Positions 30,655 to 39,988 of a DNA stretch of 64,000 nucleotides are shown in pieces (position 1 is the first letter of the stretch; each line of letters begins with the position of its first letter). The notes beneath the pieces are model-generated. The model did not search any database. It was not told where the DNA came from and saw only the letters and a list, made by a program, of their open reading frames with translations. The position numbers and the translations under genes are program-made. The stretch comes from Stappia sp. 28M-7 (GTDB taxonomy: Bacteria > Pseudomonadota > Alphaproteobacteria > Rhizobiales > Stappiaceae): positions 4,526,001 through 4,590,000 of the forward strand of contig NZ_JACMIA010000001.1 of the NCBI RefSeq assembly GCF_014252955.1, read 5' to 3'.

Positions 30655-32114
30655 CGACACCCGGCGCCGGACATGCCCCGGGTGACATGACACAGACCGC
30701 AAACGACAAGGGAGCGCCCGCAGCTGCGGGCGCTCCCGCTCCAGGGCAAACCGGCCTGTTGCCGCCACGCCGCGGCGCGGTCATGAGCTGGCTGTTCTTC
30801 GACTGGGCGGCCCAGCCCTTCTTCACGCTGGTCACCACCTTCGTCTTCGCGCCCTATTTCGCCTCCGCGCTGGCGGCAACGCCGGCTGAGGGCCAAGCGC
30901 TGTGGGGCTATGCCACCGCCGCCGCCGGCCTGTCGATCGCCCTGCTGGCGCCCGTGCTCGGCGCCATCGCCGACCGCACCGGCGCCCGCAAGCCGTGGAT
31001 CGCCGCCTTCTCGCTGCCGCTGCTGGCCGGTTCCGCCGCCTTGTGGTTCGCGGTGCCGGGCGAGCCCTGGGCCATCGCCATTGCGCTCGCCGGTTTTGCC
31101 GTTGCAACGCTTGGCGTCGAGTTCGCCACCGTCTTCACCAATGCCATGATGCCGGATCTGGTGCCCCGTGCCCGGCTCGGCCGCCTGTCGGGCAATGGCT
31201 GGGCGCTCGGCTATGCCGGCGGCCTCGTCTCGCTGGTCATCGCCCTCGGCCTGATGGCGTCGAACCCGCAGACCGGGCTGACCATGCTCGGGCTCGAACC
31301 GATCTTCGGCCTCGACCCGGCAACGCGTGCCGGCGACCGCGCCTCCGGCCCGTTCTCGGCGATCTGGTATCTCGTCTTCGTGCTGCCGCTGTTCCTCCTG
31401 GTGCCGGACGTGCCGCGCCGTCCCGTTGCGCTCGGCACCGCCGTGCGCCAGGGGCTCGCCGATCTTGCCGCCACCTTGCGCGAGGCGCGCTCCGACCGCC
31501 GCATGCTGCTCTTTCTCGCCGCCAACATGATCTACAAGGACGGGCTGGTCGCGCTCTTCGCCTTCGGCGGCATCTATGCCGCCGGCGTGCTCGGCTGGTC
31601 CTCCATCGAGATCGGCACCTTCGGCATCCTGCTGACCATCACCGGCACGCTCGGCGCGGTGATCGGCGGGCGGCTCGACGACAGGCTCGGGCCCAAGCCC
31701 GTGATATCGGGCGCCCTGTTCGTGCTGATCCTGTGCGGCCTCGGGCTGGTCTCGGTCGACCGCGACACGGTGTTCTTCGTCGTCGAGGCGAGCCCGGCCC
31801 AGCCGGGTGCCGGCCTCTTCTCCAGCCTGCCGGAACAGGTCTTCCTGGTGCTCGGCGGCATCCTCGGCGCGGCCGCCGGCCCCCTGCAGGCCGCCTCGCG
31901 CACGCTCCTGGTGCATGTTTCGCCGCCCGGCGCGATGACCCGCTATTTCGGTCTCTTCGCGCTCTCGGGAAAGGTCACGAGCTTTCTCGCACCGCTGCTG
32001 GTCGGCCTCGTCACCGCCGCCACCGCCAGCCAGGCAGCCGGCATGGCCGTGATCCTGGTTTTCTTCGCCGCCGGCCTCGCCCTGCTGTCGCGGGTCGGCG
32101 ACCGGCCCGCTTGA
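30651..32114 (+). CDS. MFS transporter of the UMF1 (Atg22-like) family
   Basis: Twelve-helix major facilitator of the UMF1/Atg22-like family, 487 residues. Characteristic segments: SWLFFDWAAQPFFTLVTTFVFAPYFA in helix 1, LAPVLGAIADRTGARKPW between helices 2 and 3, and GPLQAASRTLLVHVSPPG with EMTRYFGLF-like motif (here AMTRYFGLFAL). Substrates are unknown; yeast Atg22 exports vacuolar amino acids. ATG 30651 overlaps the glutamate dehydrogenase stop; ATG 30687 or 30783 are possible. The first 44 residues are Ala/Pro/Gly-rich and encode a 28-bp DNA palindrome. Confidence 0.87.
   Translation: MTTPGAGHAPGDMTQTANDKGAPAAAGAPAPGQTGLLPPRRGAVMSWLFFDWAAQPFFTLVTTFVFAPYFASALAATPAEGQALWGYATAAAGLSIALLAPVLGAIADRTGARKPWIAAFSLPLLAGSAALWFAVPGEPWAIAIALAGFAVATLGVEFATVFTNAMMPDLVPRARLGRLSGNGWALGYAGGLVSLVIALGLMASNPQTGLTMLGLEPIFGLDPATRAGDRASGPFSAIWYLVFVLPLFLLVPDVPRRPVALGTAVRQGLADLAATLREARSDRRMLLFLAANMIYKDGLVALFAFGGIYAAGVLGWSSIEIGTFGILLTITGTLGAVIGGRLDDRLGPKPVISGALFVLILCGLGLVSVDRDTVFFVVEASPAQPGAGLFSSLPEQVFLVLGGILGAAAGPLQAASRTLLVHVSPPGAMTRYFGLFALSGKVTSFLAPLLVGLVTAATASQAAGMAVILVFFAAGLALLSRVGDRPA
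30710..30737. repeat. Perfect 28-bp palindrome at the start of the UMF1 transporter gene
   Basis: GGGAGCGCCCGCAG is followed immediately by its reverse complement CTGCGGGCGCTCCC. In the mRNA this gives a very strong hairpin 60-90 bases after the first start codon, between that start and ATG 30783. No T-run follows, so it is not an ordinary intrinsic terminator. Confidence 0.8.
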
Positions 32115-32127
32115 TCCCCCAAAAGAA

Positions 32128-32153
32128 AACGGGCGGGGTTTCCCCCGCCCGTT
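32128..32153 (-). terminator. Rho-independent terminator of typA
   Basis: An 11-bp perfect stem (AACGGGCGGGG / CCCCGCCCGTT) with a four-base loop. On the minus strand it is followed by TTTTCTTTT (plus 32121-32129), making it the intrinsic terminator of typA. In the plus direction, after the transporter gene, only GAAAAG follows, so termination there is less likely. Confidence 0.85.
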
Positions 32154-32183
32154 GAAAAGACATCCACTCGACCTTGCGACGCG

Positions 32184-34007
32184 TCAGGCGCTCTGCTTGG
32201 TCGCCGCACGCTCCGCGCGCTTGCGGTCATGCGGATCGAGCAGCGCCTTGCGCAGGCGGATGGTCTTCGGCGTCACCTCGACCAGCTCGTCGTCGTTGAT
32301 GTAGGAGAGCGCCGCTTCCAGCGACAGGCGGATCGGCGTCGTCAGGCGCACCGCCTCGTCCTTGCCGGCCGCGCGCACGTTGGACAGCTGCTTGCCCTTC
32401 AGCACGTTGACCTCGAGGTCGTTGCCGCGCGTGTGCTCGCCGATCAGCATGCCGCGATAGACCTTGACGCCCGGATCGATCAGCATCGGGCCGCGGTCTT
32501 CCAGGTTGAACAGCGCATAGGCCACCGCCTCGCCGTCGCCGTTGGAGATCAGCACGCCGGTGTGACGGCCGGCGATCTCGCCCTTGTACGGCGCGTAGTC
32601 GTGGAACAGGCGGTTGAAGATCGCCGTGCCGCGCGTGTCCGACAGCAGTTCCGACTGGTAGCCGATCAGGCCGCGGGTCGGGGCGTGGAACACCAGCCGG
32701 GTGCGGCCGGCGCCCGACGGGCGCATTTCCAGCAGGTCGGCCTTGCGCTCCGACAGCTTCTGCACGACGACGCCGGAATGCTCCTCGTCGACGTCGATGA
32801 TGACTTCCTCGATCGGCTCCAGCCGCTCGCCGTTATCGCCGGTCCGGAACACCACGCGCGGACGGCCGACGCACAGCTCGAAGCCCTCGCGGCGCATGTT
32901 CTCGATCAGGATCGCCAGCTGCAGCTCGCCGCGGCCCGAGACGATGAAGGCATCGGCCTCGGTGCTGTCCTCGATCTTCAGCGCGACGTTGCCTTCGGCC
33001 TCGTCCATCAGCCGCTTGCGGATGACGCGCGACTGCACCTTGTCGCCTTCCGTGCCGGCCAGCGGGCCATCATTGACGCGGAAGGTCATCGACAGGGTCG
33101 GCGGATCGATCGGCTGGGCCGGCAGCGCCTCGGTATATTCCGGCGCGCAGATCGTGTCGGAAACGGTCGCCTCGCTGAGGCCCGAGATCGAGATGATGTC
33201 GCCGGCGACGCCCTTCTCGATCGGCTGGCGCTCCAGGCCGCGGAAGGCCAGCACCTTGGAGATGCGGCCGGTCTCGACCAGCTTGTTGTCGCGCGACAGC
33301 GCCTTGACCGCCATGTTCGGCACTGCCTCGCCCGAGACGATGCGCCCGGTCAGGATACGGCCGAGGAACGGGTTGGACTGCACCGTCGTCGCCAGCATGC
33401 GGAAAGCGCCCGGCTCCGCCTTCGGCGGCTGGATATGGGCACGCACCAGGTCGAACAACGGGTCCATGGAGTCCTTCGGACCCTCCGGATCGGTCGCCAT
33501 CCAGCCCTGCTTGGCCGAACCGTAGAGCACGGGGAAGTCCAGCTGCTCCTCGTTCGCATCGAGCGCGGCGAACAGGTCGAACACCTCGTCCAGCACCTCT
33601 TCGGCGCGCTGGTCCGGCTTGTCGATCTTGTTGATCGCGACGATCGGACGAAGGCCGAGCTTCAAGGCCTTGCCGAGCACGAACTTGGTCTGCGGCATGG
33701 GCCCCTCGGCCGCGTCGACCAGCAGAACCACGCCGTCGACCATGTGCAGGATACGCTCGACCTCGCCGCCGAAATCGGCGTGGCCCGGCGTGTCGACGAT
33801 GTTGATGCGGGTGTCGCCGTGGGTCAGCGACGTGACCTTGGCGAGAATGGTGATGCCACGCTCCCGCTCAAGGTCGTTGGAATCCATCATCCGCTCTTCC
33901 GTGCGCTGATTGTCGCGGAAGGCGCCCGACTGCTTCAGCAGCACGTCGATCAGGGTGGTCTTGCCATGATCGACGTGCGCGATGATGGCGATGTTGCGCA
34001 AGTCCAT
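32184..34007 (-). CDS. typA: Translational GTPase TypA/BipA
   Basis: Ribosome-binding translational GTPase related to EF-G, needed for 50S assembly and growth under cold or stress. 607 residues. G1 is AHVDHGKT at 10-17; [14 protein letters not shown] and [10 protein letters not shown] follow; the C-terminal TypA-specific domain includes [23 protein letters not shown]. The start ATG 34007 has GGAG ten bases upstream. Its promoter and a 5'-UTR hairpin lie just upstream, and its terminator lies downstream, so it forms a single-gene unit. Confidence 0.97.
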   Translation of the reverse strand: MDLRNIAIIAHVDHGKTTLIDVLLKQSGAFRDNQRTEERMMDSNDLERERGITILAKVTSLTHGDTRINIVDTPGHADFGGEVERILHMVDGVVLLVDAAEGPMPQTKFVLGKALKLGLRPIVAINKIDKPDQRAEEVLDEVFDLFAALDANEEQLDFPVLYGSAKQGWMATDPEGPKDSMDPLFDLVRAHIQPPKAEPGAFRMLATTVQSNPFLGRILTGRIVSGEAVPNMAVKALSRDNKLVETGRISKVLAFRGLERQPIEKGVAGDIISISGLSEATVSDTICAPEYTEALPAQPIDPPTLSMTFRVNDGPLAGTEGDKVQSRVIRKRLMDEAEGNVALKIEDSTEADAFIVSGRGELQLAILIENMRREGFELCVGRPRVVFRTGDNGERLEPIEEVIIDVDEEHSGVVVQKLSERKADLLEMRPSGAGRTRLVFHAPTRGLIGYQSELLSDTRGTAIFNRLFHDYAPYKGEIAGRHTGVLISNGDGEAVAYALFNLEDRGPMLIDPGVKVYRGMLIGEHTRGNDLEVNVLKGKQLSNVRAAGKDEAVRLTTPIRLSLEAALSYINDDELVEVTPKTIRLRKALLDPHDRKRAERAATKQSA

Positions 34008-34067
34008 GTTCGGGCTGCTCCGGAAATGACAACGCGGGCCCACCGGGACCCGCGGATTTTCGCGCCC

Positions 34068-34096
34068 TCTATAACCGCAGACCCCGATTCTTGCAA
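34068..34096 (-). promoter_or_regulatory. Promoter of typA
   Basis: Reading the minus strand, TTGCAA (34096-34091) and TATAGA (34073-34068) are 17 bases apart, a good match to the housekeeping consensus, about 60 bases upstream of the typA start. The intervening leader contains a GC-rich hairpin (CGCGGG/CCCGCG, 34033-34054). Confidence 0.65.
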
Positions 34097-34176
34097 CGCA
34101 GCATTACGCAGGGCCTCCTTGACAGATCCTCGGGACGGGCGCATTTGATAAGGAAACCATACTATCTGGAAAGCTT

Positions 34177-34689
34177 ATGGAACCCGATCTTCCGACCCGG
34201 CCGATCGGCTTTCTCGTCGGTGACACCGCACGGCTGTTGCGTCGCCGCTTCGAAAAGGCCCTGGCCGAAGCCGATACCGGCCTGACCGCCGGCGAGGCCC
34301 GCACCCTCGCCTTCGTCGAGCACTATCCCGACCAGCGCCAGGGCGCGCTGGCCGAGCGTTTCGGCGTCGAACCGATGACCATGTGCGGTTTTCTCGACCG
34401 GCTGGAAAATGCCGGCCTCGTCTCGCGCCGCCCCGATCCGTCCGACCGGCGGGCCAAGCTCGTCGCGCTCACCCCGGCCGCCGAGCCCGTGCTCGACCGC
34501 ATCCATGCCGAGGCGATCTCGATCCGCCGCGCCGCCCTGGCCGGCATGAGCCGGCAGGAGATGAACACGATCTACACCCTGCTCGAGCGCATGCACGCCA
34601 ATCTCCAGGCGCAGCATGATCCTCCCGCCGGTGCCCCCGCCGGCGCTCCGGCCGAAACCGCGCTTGCAGACACGCACGACAACACCTGA
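34177..34689 (+). CDS. MarR family transcriptional regulator
   Basis: Winged-helix MarR-type regulator of 170 residues. The DNA-binding region is QGALAERFGVEPMTMCGFLDRLENAGLVSRRPDPSDRRAKLVALT (about 58-102), with the DRR wing. The C-terminal ~25 residues are Ala/Pro-rich and disordered. It lies 19 bases before a Bcr/CflA efflux gene on the same strand, an arrangement in which a MarR repressor usually controls the pump in response to its substrate. A TTGACA at 34119-34124 may be its -35 element. Confidence 0.9.
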   Translation: MEPDLPTRPIGFLVGDTARLLRRRFEKALAEADTGLTAGEARTLAFVEHYPDQRQGALAERFGVEPMTMCGFLDRLENAGLVSRRPDPSDRRAKLVALTPAAEPVLDRIHAEAISIRRAALAGMSRQEMNTIYTLLERMHANLQAQHDPPAGAPAGAPAETALADTHDNT

Positions 34690-34708
34690 CGAACCAACCG
34701 GAGCGCTT

Positions 34709-36037
34709 ATGAGCAGCACCGCCTCTTCCACCGTTTCAGACGCGATCGACGGCCTCCCGCCGTTCGATCCCGCCCTTGCCCCCGGCGCCCCGCGCTCGCA
34801 GACCCGGCGCCCGCCCCCGCCCGAGGGCGGCCCGATCATGAGCGAGATGCGGACGTCCCTGCTGGGCGCCGCGCTGGTCGCCATCGGCCCGATCACCATG
34901 GCGCTGTACACCCCGGCCATGCCCGTGCTGGCCGAGGCCTTCGGCACCTCCCAGTCGATGATCAAGCTGACGCTGACCGCCTATTTCGCCGGTTTCGCGC
35001 TGACTCAGCTGATCTGCGGCCCGCTGACCGACGCCTTCGGCCGCCGTCCGGTGACCATGGCCTTCCTCATGCTCTATCTGGCCTCCACCGTGGTTGCGAC
35101 CTTCGCGCCCACCATCGAGTGGATGATCATCGCCCGCACCCTGCAGGGCATCGGCGCCTCGGTCGGCGTCGCCGTCTCGCGCGCCATCGTCCGCGACCAG
35201 TTCACCGGCCAGACCTCGGCCCGCATCATGAATACCATCGCCATGATGCTGGCGATCGGCCCGGCGCTCGCCCCCACCATCGGCGGCGTCACGCTGGAGC
35301 TGTTCGGCTGGCGCGAGATCTTCTGGGCCATGCTGATCTACGGTGTCGTCCTGATCATTGTGACGCAGATCTGCTTCCGCGAGACCAATCCCTATATCGA
35401 CCGCAACAACCTGCGGCCGCGGGTGCTCCTGCACAATTACGCGACCCTGCTGCGCGACCCGCGCTACATGCAGCCCAGCCTGCTGGTCGGCTTCGGCATC
35501 GGCACGATCTACACCCTCGCCTCGGTGCTGCCCTTCGTCCTGATCGATCATGTCGGCCTGTCGCCCAGCCAGTTCGGCTTCGGCATGATGGTCCAGTCCG
35601 GCTCCTTCATCTCCGGAACCATCGTCACCGGCTTCGCCATGCGCCGGGTCGATGCCATGCGCCTGCTGCCCTTCGGCATGACCGGCATGGTCGTCGCCGC
35701 CTCGGCCCTGCTTGCCTCGCTGACGCTCTACCCGCCGACCTTCCTCGGGGTGATGCTGCCCGTCGGCCTCTTCGCCTTTTCGCTGGCGATGTCGCTTCCT
35801 TCCGTCACCAGCGCCGCCTTGCAGGGCTTCCCGCGCATGGCCGGCGCGGCCTCCGCGCTGATGGGCTTTCTGCAGTTCGGCGCCGGCCTGCTCGGCAGCC
35901 TGATCATCGCCGCCCTCGGCAATCCACTGCTCGGCATCATCCTGGTGCCGCCGGCGATGCTGTTCGTCGCCGTGGCCTCCTACCTGCTGCTCGGCCGGGT
36001 CAACGCCCGCCGCAGCGCCGCCGTCGGCACCGGCTGA
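34709..36037 (+). CDS. Bcr/CflA-type multidrug efflux MFS transporter
   Basis: Twelve-helix drug:H+ antiporter of the DHA1 Bcr/CflA subfamily, 442 residues, inner membrane. Helix 1 is LLGAALVAIGPITMALYTPAMP; motif A is GPLTDAFGRRPV; motif C-like GPALAPTIGG lies in helix 5. A 44-residue cytoplasmic Ser/Pro-rich leader precedes it, and an internal Met at residue 45 is an alternative start. Paired with the MarR gene upstream, so probably induced by its own substrates. Drug specificity is not predictable. Confidence 0.92.
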   Translation: MSSTASSTVSDAIDGLPPFDPALAPGAPRSQTRRPPPPEGGPIMSEMRTSLLGAALVAIGPITMALYTPAMPVLAEAFGTSQSMIKLTLTAYFAGFALTQLICGPLTDAFGRRPVTMAFLMLYLASTVVATFAPTIEWMIIARTLQGIGASVGVAVSRAIVRDQFTGQTSARIMNTIAMMLAIGPALAPTIGGVTLELFGWREIFWAMLIYGVVLIIVTQICFRETNPYIDRNNLRPRVLLHNYATLLRDPRYMQPSLLVGFGIGTIYTLASVLPFVLIDHVGLSPSQFGFGMMVQSGSFISGTIVTGFAMRRVDAMRLLPFGMTGMVVAASALLASLTLYPPTFLGVMLPVGLFAFSLAMSLPSVTSAALQGFPRMAGAASALMGFLQFGAGLLGSLIIAALGNPLLGIILVPPAMLFVAVASYLLLGRVNARRSAAVGTG

Positions 36038-36255
36038 AATCAGGCGCCATCCTTCTCGCGATTGGGCCTTGACGCGGCGTGACGAACGGCGCAAGACCGC
36101 CACGGAAACGGTTGCGTCGCCCGGGCTCCTGCCCGGACGGCGCGCCTGGGACGGCCCGCAATTTTCGGGCAGCCAATCCTTCGGGTCGGGGCATCCAGGT
36201 CGGGACATCCCGCTGGCCTCCCGACCGGACCGGGACACCAGGCCGGGGCAAGCGA

Positions 36256-37134
36256 ATGACATCACTTGGCGGGGAGCACGCAGCCCCCATGCCGGCCCCG
36301 CAGGCACGGGCGCCGCGCGGTTTGCGCCACAGCACCGGCGTGCTGTCGCTCGAGCGGCCGCGGGTAATGGGCATCCTCAACATCACGCCGGATTCCTTTT
36401 CCGACGGCGGCCGGTTCCTCGCCCGCGACGATGCGCTGTCCAGTGCCCGGCGGATGATCGCCCACGGCGTCGACGTGATCGATGTCGGGGCCGAAAGCAC
36501 CCGCCCGAATGCCGATCCGGTCTCGGCCGAGGAAGAATGGCGCCGCCTTTCGCCCGTGCTGGCGGAGGTCGTCGCCCTCGGCACCCCGGTCTCCATCGAC
36601 ACCTACAAGGCCGACATCGCCGCAAGGGCCTGTGCCCTCGGCGCCGTCATCGTCAACGATGTCTGGGGCCTGCAGAAGGATCCGGCGATGGCCGACACGG
36701 TCGCCGGGACCGGCGCCGCCGTGATCATGATGCACAACCGCGAGAGCGCGGATCCGGATATCGACATCCTCGCCGACATCGACCGCTTCTTCGAGCGTTC
36801 GATGGAGCTCGCCGCCCGCGCCGGCATCCCGGCCGAGCGGCAGATGCTGGATCCGGGCATCGGCTTCGGCAAGACCCAGGACCAGAGCTACCAGGTGGTC
36901 AACCGGCTGGAGCACTTCTCCCGCCACGGCCTGCCGCTGCTGGTCGGCGCCTCGCGCAAGCGCCTTATCGGCGCGGTGCTGGACGTCGACACCGAGGACC
37001 GGCTCTACGGCTCCCTTGCCCTGCACACCATCGCCTTCATCAAGGGCGCGGCCATGGTCCGCGTCCACAATGTCCAGCCGCATGTCGATGCCGCCCGCAT
37101 CGCCCATGCCACCATGAGCGAGCACGTGGGATGA
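36256..37134 (+). CDS. folP: Dihydropteroate synthase
   Basis: Folate-pathway enzyme that condenses p-aminobenzoate with 6-hydroxymethyl-dihydropterin diphosphate; the target of sulfonamides. About 292 residues from ATG 36256; ATG 36289 is an alternative and the earlier ATG 36079 adds non-conserved sequence. Landmarks: VMGILNITPDSFSDGGRF, DVGAESTRPNA, SIDTYKADIA, NDVWGLQ, MMHNR, DPGIGFGKT and LVGASRKRLIG. Its stop overlaps the folK start (ATGA). folB, which often lies between folP and folK, is absent here. Confidence 0.95.
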   Translation: MTSLGGEHAAPMPAPQARAPRGLRHSTGVLSLERPRVMGILNITPDSFSDGGRFLARDDALSSARRMIAHGVDVIDVGAESTRPNADPVSAEEEWRRLSPVLAEVVALGTPVSIDTYKADIAARACALGAVIVNDVWGLQKDPAMADTVAGTGAAVIMMHNRESADPDIDILADIDRFFERSMELAARAGIPAERQMLDPGIGFGKTQDQSYQVVNRLEHFSRHGLPLLVGASRKRLIGAVLDVDTEDRLYGSLALHTIAFIKGAAMVRVHNVQPHVDAARIAHATMSEHVG

Positions 37135-37640
37135 GCACCGCACAGAGAAAGACCCTGGTGCGCGCCGCGCTCGGCCTGGGGTCCAATATCGGCGACACGC
37201 TGGCCAACCTGGAAGCCGCGCTCGCCGCGCTTGCAGCAACGCCCGGCATCGTCGTCGTCGCCCGCTCCTCGGACTACCGCACCCCGCCCTGGGGCCCGGT
37301 GCCGCAGGACGACTACCGCAATGCCTGCGCGGTGATCGAGACCCGGCTGTCGCCCCGCGACCTGCTCGACCGCTGCCTGGAGGTCGAACGCAGCCTCGGC
37401 CGCGTCCGCGACATCCGCTGGGGGCCGCGCGTCATCGATATCGACGTGCTGATCTACGGCGAGGAGCGGATCGAGGAGGACGGCCTGACCATCCCGCATC
37501 CGCGCATGGGCGAACGCGCCTTCGTGCTGGTGCCGCTGGCCGAAATCTGGCCGGACGCGCCGGTCGGCGACGGGCGCACGGCCCGCCAGGCGCTCGCCAC
37601 CTGCCCGGGCCGCGACGAGATCCGCCCCATCAGGGACTGA
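37131..37640 (+). CDS. folK: 2-amino-4-hydroxy-6-hydroxymethyldihydropteridine pyrophosphokinase
   Basis: Pyrophosphokinase that activates 6-hydroxymethyl-dihydropterin for FolP. 169 residues. Family motifs: ALGLGSNIGD at the N terminus, DYRTPPWGPVPQDDYRNACAVI, and GPRVIDIDVLIYG with the magnesium-binding aspartates, followed by IPHPRMGERAFVLVPL. Translationally coupled to folP through an ATGA overlap. It converges on tyrA with 33 bases between the stops. Confidence 0.96.
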   Translation: MSTAQRKTLVRAALGLGSNIGDTLANLEAALAALAATPGIVVVARSSDYRTPPWGPVPQDDYRNACAVIETRLSPRDLLDRCLEVERSLGRVRDIRWGPRVIDIDVLIYGEERIEEDGLTIPHPRMGERAFVLVPLAEIWPDAPVGDGRTARQALATCPGRDEIRPIRD

Positions 37641-37673
37641 TCCCGTCCGCCAGCGTGCGCCCGAAAACTCCGG

Positions 37674-38594
37674 TTATCGCTTGACGTCGCGGCCGAAGTT
37701 CGGCGCGTCGGTCTCCTGGCCCGCCTCGACGATCGAGCGGCGGATGCCGCGCGTGCGGGTGAACAGTTCGAACAGCGCATCGCCGTCGCCCCAGCGCACC
37801 GCCCGCTGCAGCGCCGACAGATCCTCGGAAAAGCGCGAGAGCATTTCCAGGATCGCGTCCTTGTTGTGCAGGCACACGTCGCGCCACATGGTCGGGTCTG
37901 AGGCCGCAAGCCGCGTGAAGTCGCGGAAGCCCGAGGCGGAATACTTGATCACCTCGGACTTGGTCACCGTCTCCAGGTCGTCGGCGGTGCCGACGATGTT
38001 GTAGGCGATGATGTGCGGCACATGCGAGACGATGGCCAGCACCAGGTCGTGATGCTCGGCATCCATCGTGTCGACCATCGAGCCGCAGGCCCGCCAGAAC
38101 GCAGACAGCCGCTCCAGCGCGTCAGGGTCGGTGCCCGGCACCGGCGTCAGGATGCACCAGCGATTGCGGAACAGCTCGGCAAAGCCCGCATCCGGGCCCG
38201 AATGCTCGGTGCCAGCGATCGGGTGGCCAGGGATGAAATGCACGCCCTCGGGCAGGTGGGGCGCCATCTGCCGCACCACCGAAGCCTTGGTCGAGCCCAC
38301 ATCGGTGACGATGGCGCCGGGCGAAAGCGCCGGGCCGATCCATTTCGCCACCGCCTCGCTCGCGCCCACCGGCACGCACAGGATGACGAGATCGGCACCG
38401 TTCACCGCCTCGGCGGCGTCCAGATGATAGCTGTCGCCCAGCCCCAGTTCCTCGGCCCGGCGCAGCGTCTGCTCCGAACGGGTGGAAATGACGATCTCCT
38501 CGGCCAGCCCCTCGCGCCGCGCCACATGCGCGATGGAGGAACCGATGAGGCCGATGCCGATCAGGGCAAGGCGGCGGAATTTCGGATCTGACAT
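37674..38594 (-). CDS. tyrA: Prephenate/arogenate (cyclohexadienyl) dehydrogenase
   Basis: NAD(P)-dependent dehydrogenase of tyrosine biosynthesis, TyrA/TyrC family without a chorismate mutase domain. 306 residues. The Rossmann fingerprint is LIGIGLIGSSIAH near the N terminus; catalytic and substrate residues lie in VPVGASEAVAKWIGP, GSTKASVV and HPIAGTEHSGPDAG (conserved His). The ATG 38594 is preceded by AGG at seven bases. It lies 61 bases downstream of hisC on the same strand, with a 12-bp perfect hairpin between them. Confidence 0.94.
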   Translation of the reverse strand: MSDPKFRRLALIGIGLIGSSIAHVARREGLAEEIVISTRSEQTLRRAEELGLGDSYHLDAAEAVNGADLVILCVPVGASEAVAKWIGPALSPGAIVTDVGSTKASVVRQMAPHLPEGVHFIPGHPIAGTEHSGPDAGFAELFRNRWCILTPVPGTDPDALERLSAFWRACGSMVDTMDAEHHDLVLAIVSHVPHIIAYNIVGTADDLETVTKSEVIKYSASGFRDFTRLAASDPTMWRDVCLHNKDAILEMLSRFSEDLSALQRAVRWGDGDALFELFTRTRGIRRSIVEAGQETDAPNFGRDVKR

Positions 38595-38612
38595 GAAACG
38601 GCCTGACACTTG

Positions 38613-38642
38613 CGGTTCCCGCGCGCCGTGGCGCGGGAACCG
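38613..38642. repeat. Perfect hairpin between hisC and tyrA
   Basis: CGGTTCCCGCGC, a six-base loop GCCGTG, then GCGCGGGAACCG: a fully paired 12-bp stem in the hisC-tyrA intercistronic gap. No T-run follows on either strand, so it is better seen as an mRNA-processing or stability element than as a terminator. Confidence 0.7.
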
Positions 38643-38655
38643 TCGCCGTGGCGCC

Positions 38656-39777
38656 TCAGCGCCCGGCGAGGAACTCCTTCAGCACCGAGACGACCTCGCG
38701 GTTGGCCTCCTCGCTGCCGATCGACATGCGCAGCGCATTGGGCAGCCCATAGGCACCCACGGCCCGCAGCACGCATCCGCGCGCGCTCAGATAGGCATCG
38801 GCCTCCGCCGCGGTACGGCCCGGCTCGTCGGGGAAGTGGATCAGCACGAAATTGCCGACGCTCGGCGTGACCTCGAGGCCCAGCGCCGCCACTTCCTTGC
38901 TCACCCATTCCAGCCAGGTGTCGTTATGGGCCACCGCGGCTTCCAGGAAGGCACGGTCGCGCACGGCGGCGATGCCGGCGGCCTGAGAGGCGGAGGACAC
39001 GTTGAACGGTCCGCGCACCCGGTTCAGCGCGTCGATCACATGCGCCGGGCCGTAGCCCCAGCCGATGCGCAGCGCCGCAAGACCGTAGATCTTGGAGAAG
39101 GTGCGCGTCATCAGCACGTTGTCGGCCGTCGCCGCCAGCTCGACACCGGCCTCGTAGTCGTTGCGGCGCACGTATTCGGCATAGGCCGCGTCGAGCACCA
39201 GGAGCACGTTCGACGGCAGGCCGGCATGCAGGCGGCGGATCTCGTCGAACGGCAGGTAGGTGCCGGTCGGATTGTTCGGATTGGCGAGGAAGACGACCTT
39301 GGTGCGCGGGGTCACGCGGGCCAGCAGCGCATCCACGTCCGTGGTCAGGTTCTGCTCCGGGGCGACGACCGGCGTGCCGCCGGCGGCCAGGATCGCGATC
39401 TTGTAGACCAGGAAGCCGTACTCGCTGTAGAGGCCCTCGTCGCCCGGCCCGATATAGGCACGGGCCACCAGCTCCAGGATCTCGTCCGAGCCGTTACCGC
39501 AGATCATCCGCTCCGGGTTGAGGCCGTAGACGTCGGCGATCGCCTCGCGCAGGCCCGTCGAACCACCGTCCGGATAGAGCTCAAGATGGCCGGCGCAGGC
39601 GCTGTACGCCTCCACGGCGCGCGGGCTCGGGCCCAGCGGCGTCTCGTTGGAGGACAGCTTGTGGAGCTTCGCACCCCCGGTCGACTTGGTCCGGCCGGGC
39701 ACATACGGAGCGATCTCCATGATGCCGGGGCGCGGCTCGGGACGGGACGGGGAACGGGGATCGGCATTCGTCAGCAT
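38656..39777 (-). CDS. hisC: Histidinol-phosphate aminotransferase (aromatic aminotransferase)
   Basis: PLP-dependent class I/II aminotransferase, 373 residues. The PLP lysine is K229 in [30 protein letters not shown] and [10 protein letters not shown] follow the family. In alphaproteobacteria this copy, paired with tyrA and divergent from metX-metW, is usually the aromatic/histidinol-phosphate aminotransferase, so it may serve phenylalanine and tyrosine synthesis as well as histidine. The start ATG 39777 has AGGA ten bases upstream. Its leader carries alternating palindromic arms. Confidence 0.93.
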   Translation of the reverse strand: MLTNADPRSPSRPEPRPGIMEIAPYVPGRTKSTGGAKLHKLSSNETPLGPSPRAVEAYSACAGHLELYPDGGSTGLREAIADVYGLNPERMICGNGSDEILELVARAYIGPGDEGLYSEYGFLVYKIAILAAGGTPVVAPEQNLTTDVDALLARVTPRTKVVFLANPNNPTGTYLPFDEIRRLHAGLPSNVLLVLDAAYAEYVRRNDYEAGVELAATADNVLMTRTFSKIYGLAALRIGWGYGPAHVIDALNRVRGPFNVSSASQAAGIAAVRDRAFLEAAVAHNDTWLEWVSKEVAALGLEVTPSVGNFVLIHFPDEPGRTAAEADAYLSARGCVLRAVGAYGLPNALRMSIGSEEANREVVSVLKEFLAGR

Positions 39778-39806
39778 GGCCGAAATTTCCTGGCTGCAGC
39801 GGTCAT

Positions 39807-39878
39807 GGCCGGCATGTGCCGGCCCGGCGGAGAAAGGCGGCCGACACGCATGCCGGCCTTGCGGAAAGACGGCCGGCA
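39807..39878 (-). promoter_or_regulatory. hisC leader with alternating TGCCGGCC/GGCCGGCA arms
   Basis: Four 8-base arms occur within 72 bases: GGCCGGCA 39807-39814, TGCCGGCC 39817-39824, TGCCGGCC 39851-39858 and GGCCGGCA 39871-39878. In the minus-strand transcript they read A, A', A', A, so the first can pair with the second or third and the fourth with the third or second. Such mutually exclusive pairings are the layout of an attenuator, but no T-run is visible and regulation is unproved. Confidence 0.4.
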
Positions 39879-39988
39879 CCCGCGGAAAACAGGGCGCCGG
39901 CCAGCGCATACTCATAGGCAACAGGCCTGTCGAAAGCAAAAGAAAACATTGACGTTGCCCGGACGGGCTCCTACGTCTGCTGGTCCCT

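Noticed and set aside
25732-30768. A 1678-codon open frame on the minus strand opposite glutamate dehydrogenase
   Set aside because: It mirrors the codon structure of the real gene in GC-rich DNA (third-position GC), has no family resemblance and consists of low-quality repeats of common residues.
32229-34148. 639-codon plus-strand frame opposite typA
   Set aside because: Shadow of typA on the opposite strand; no recognisable domain, while typA is unmistakable.
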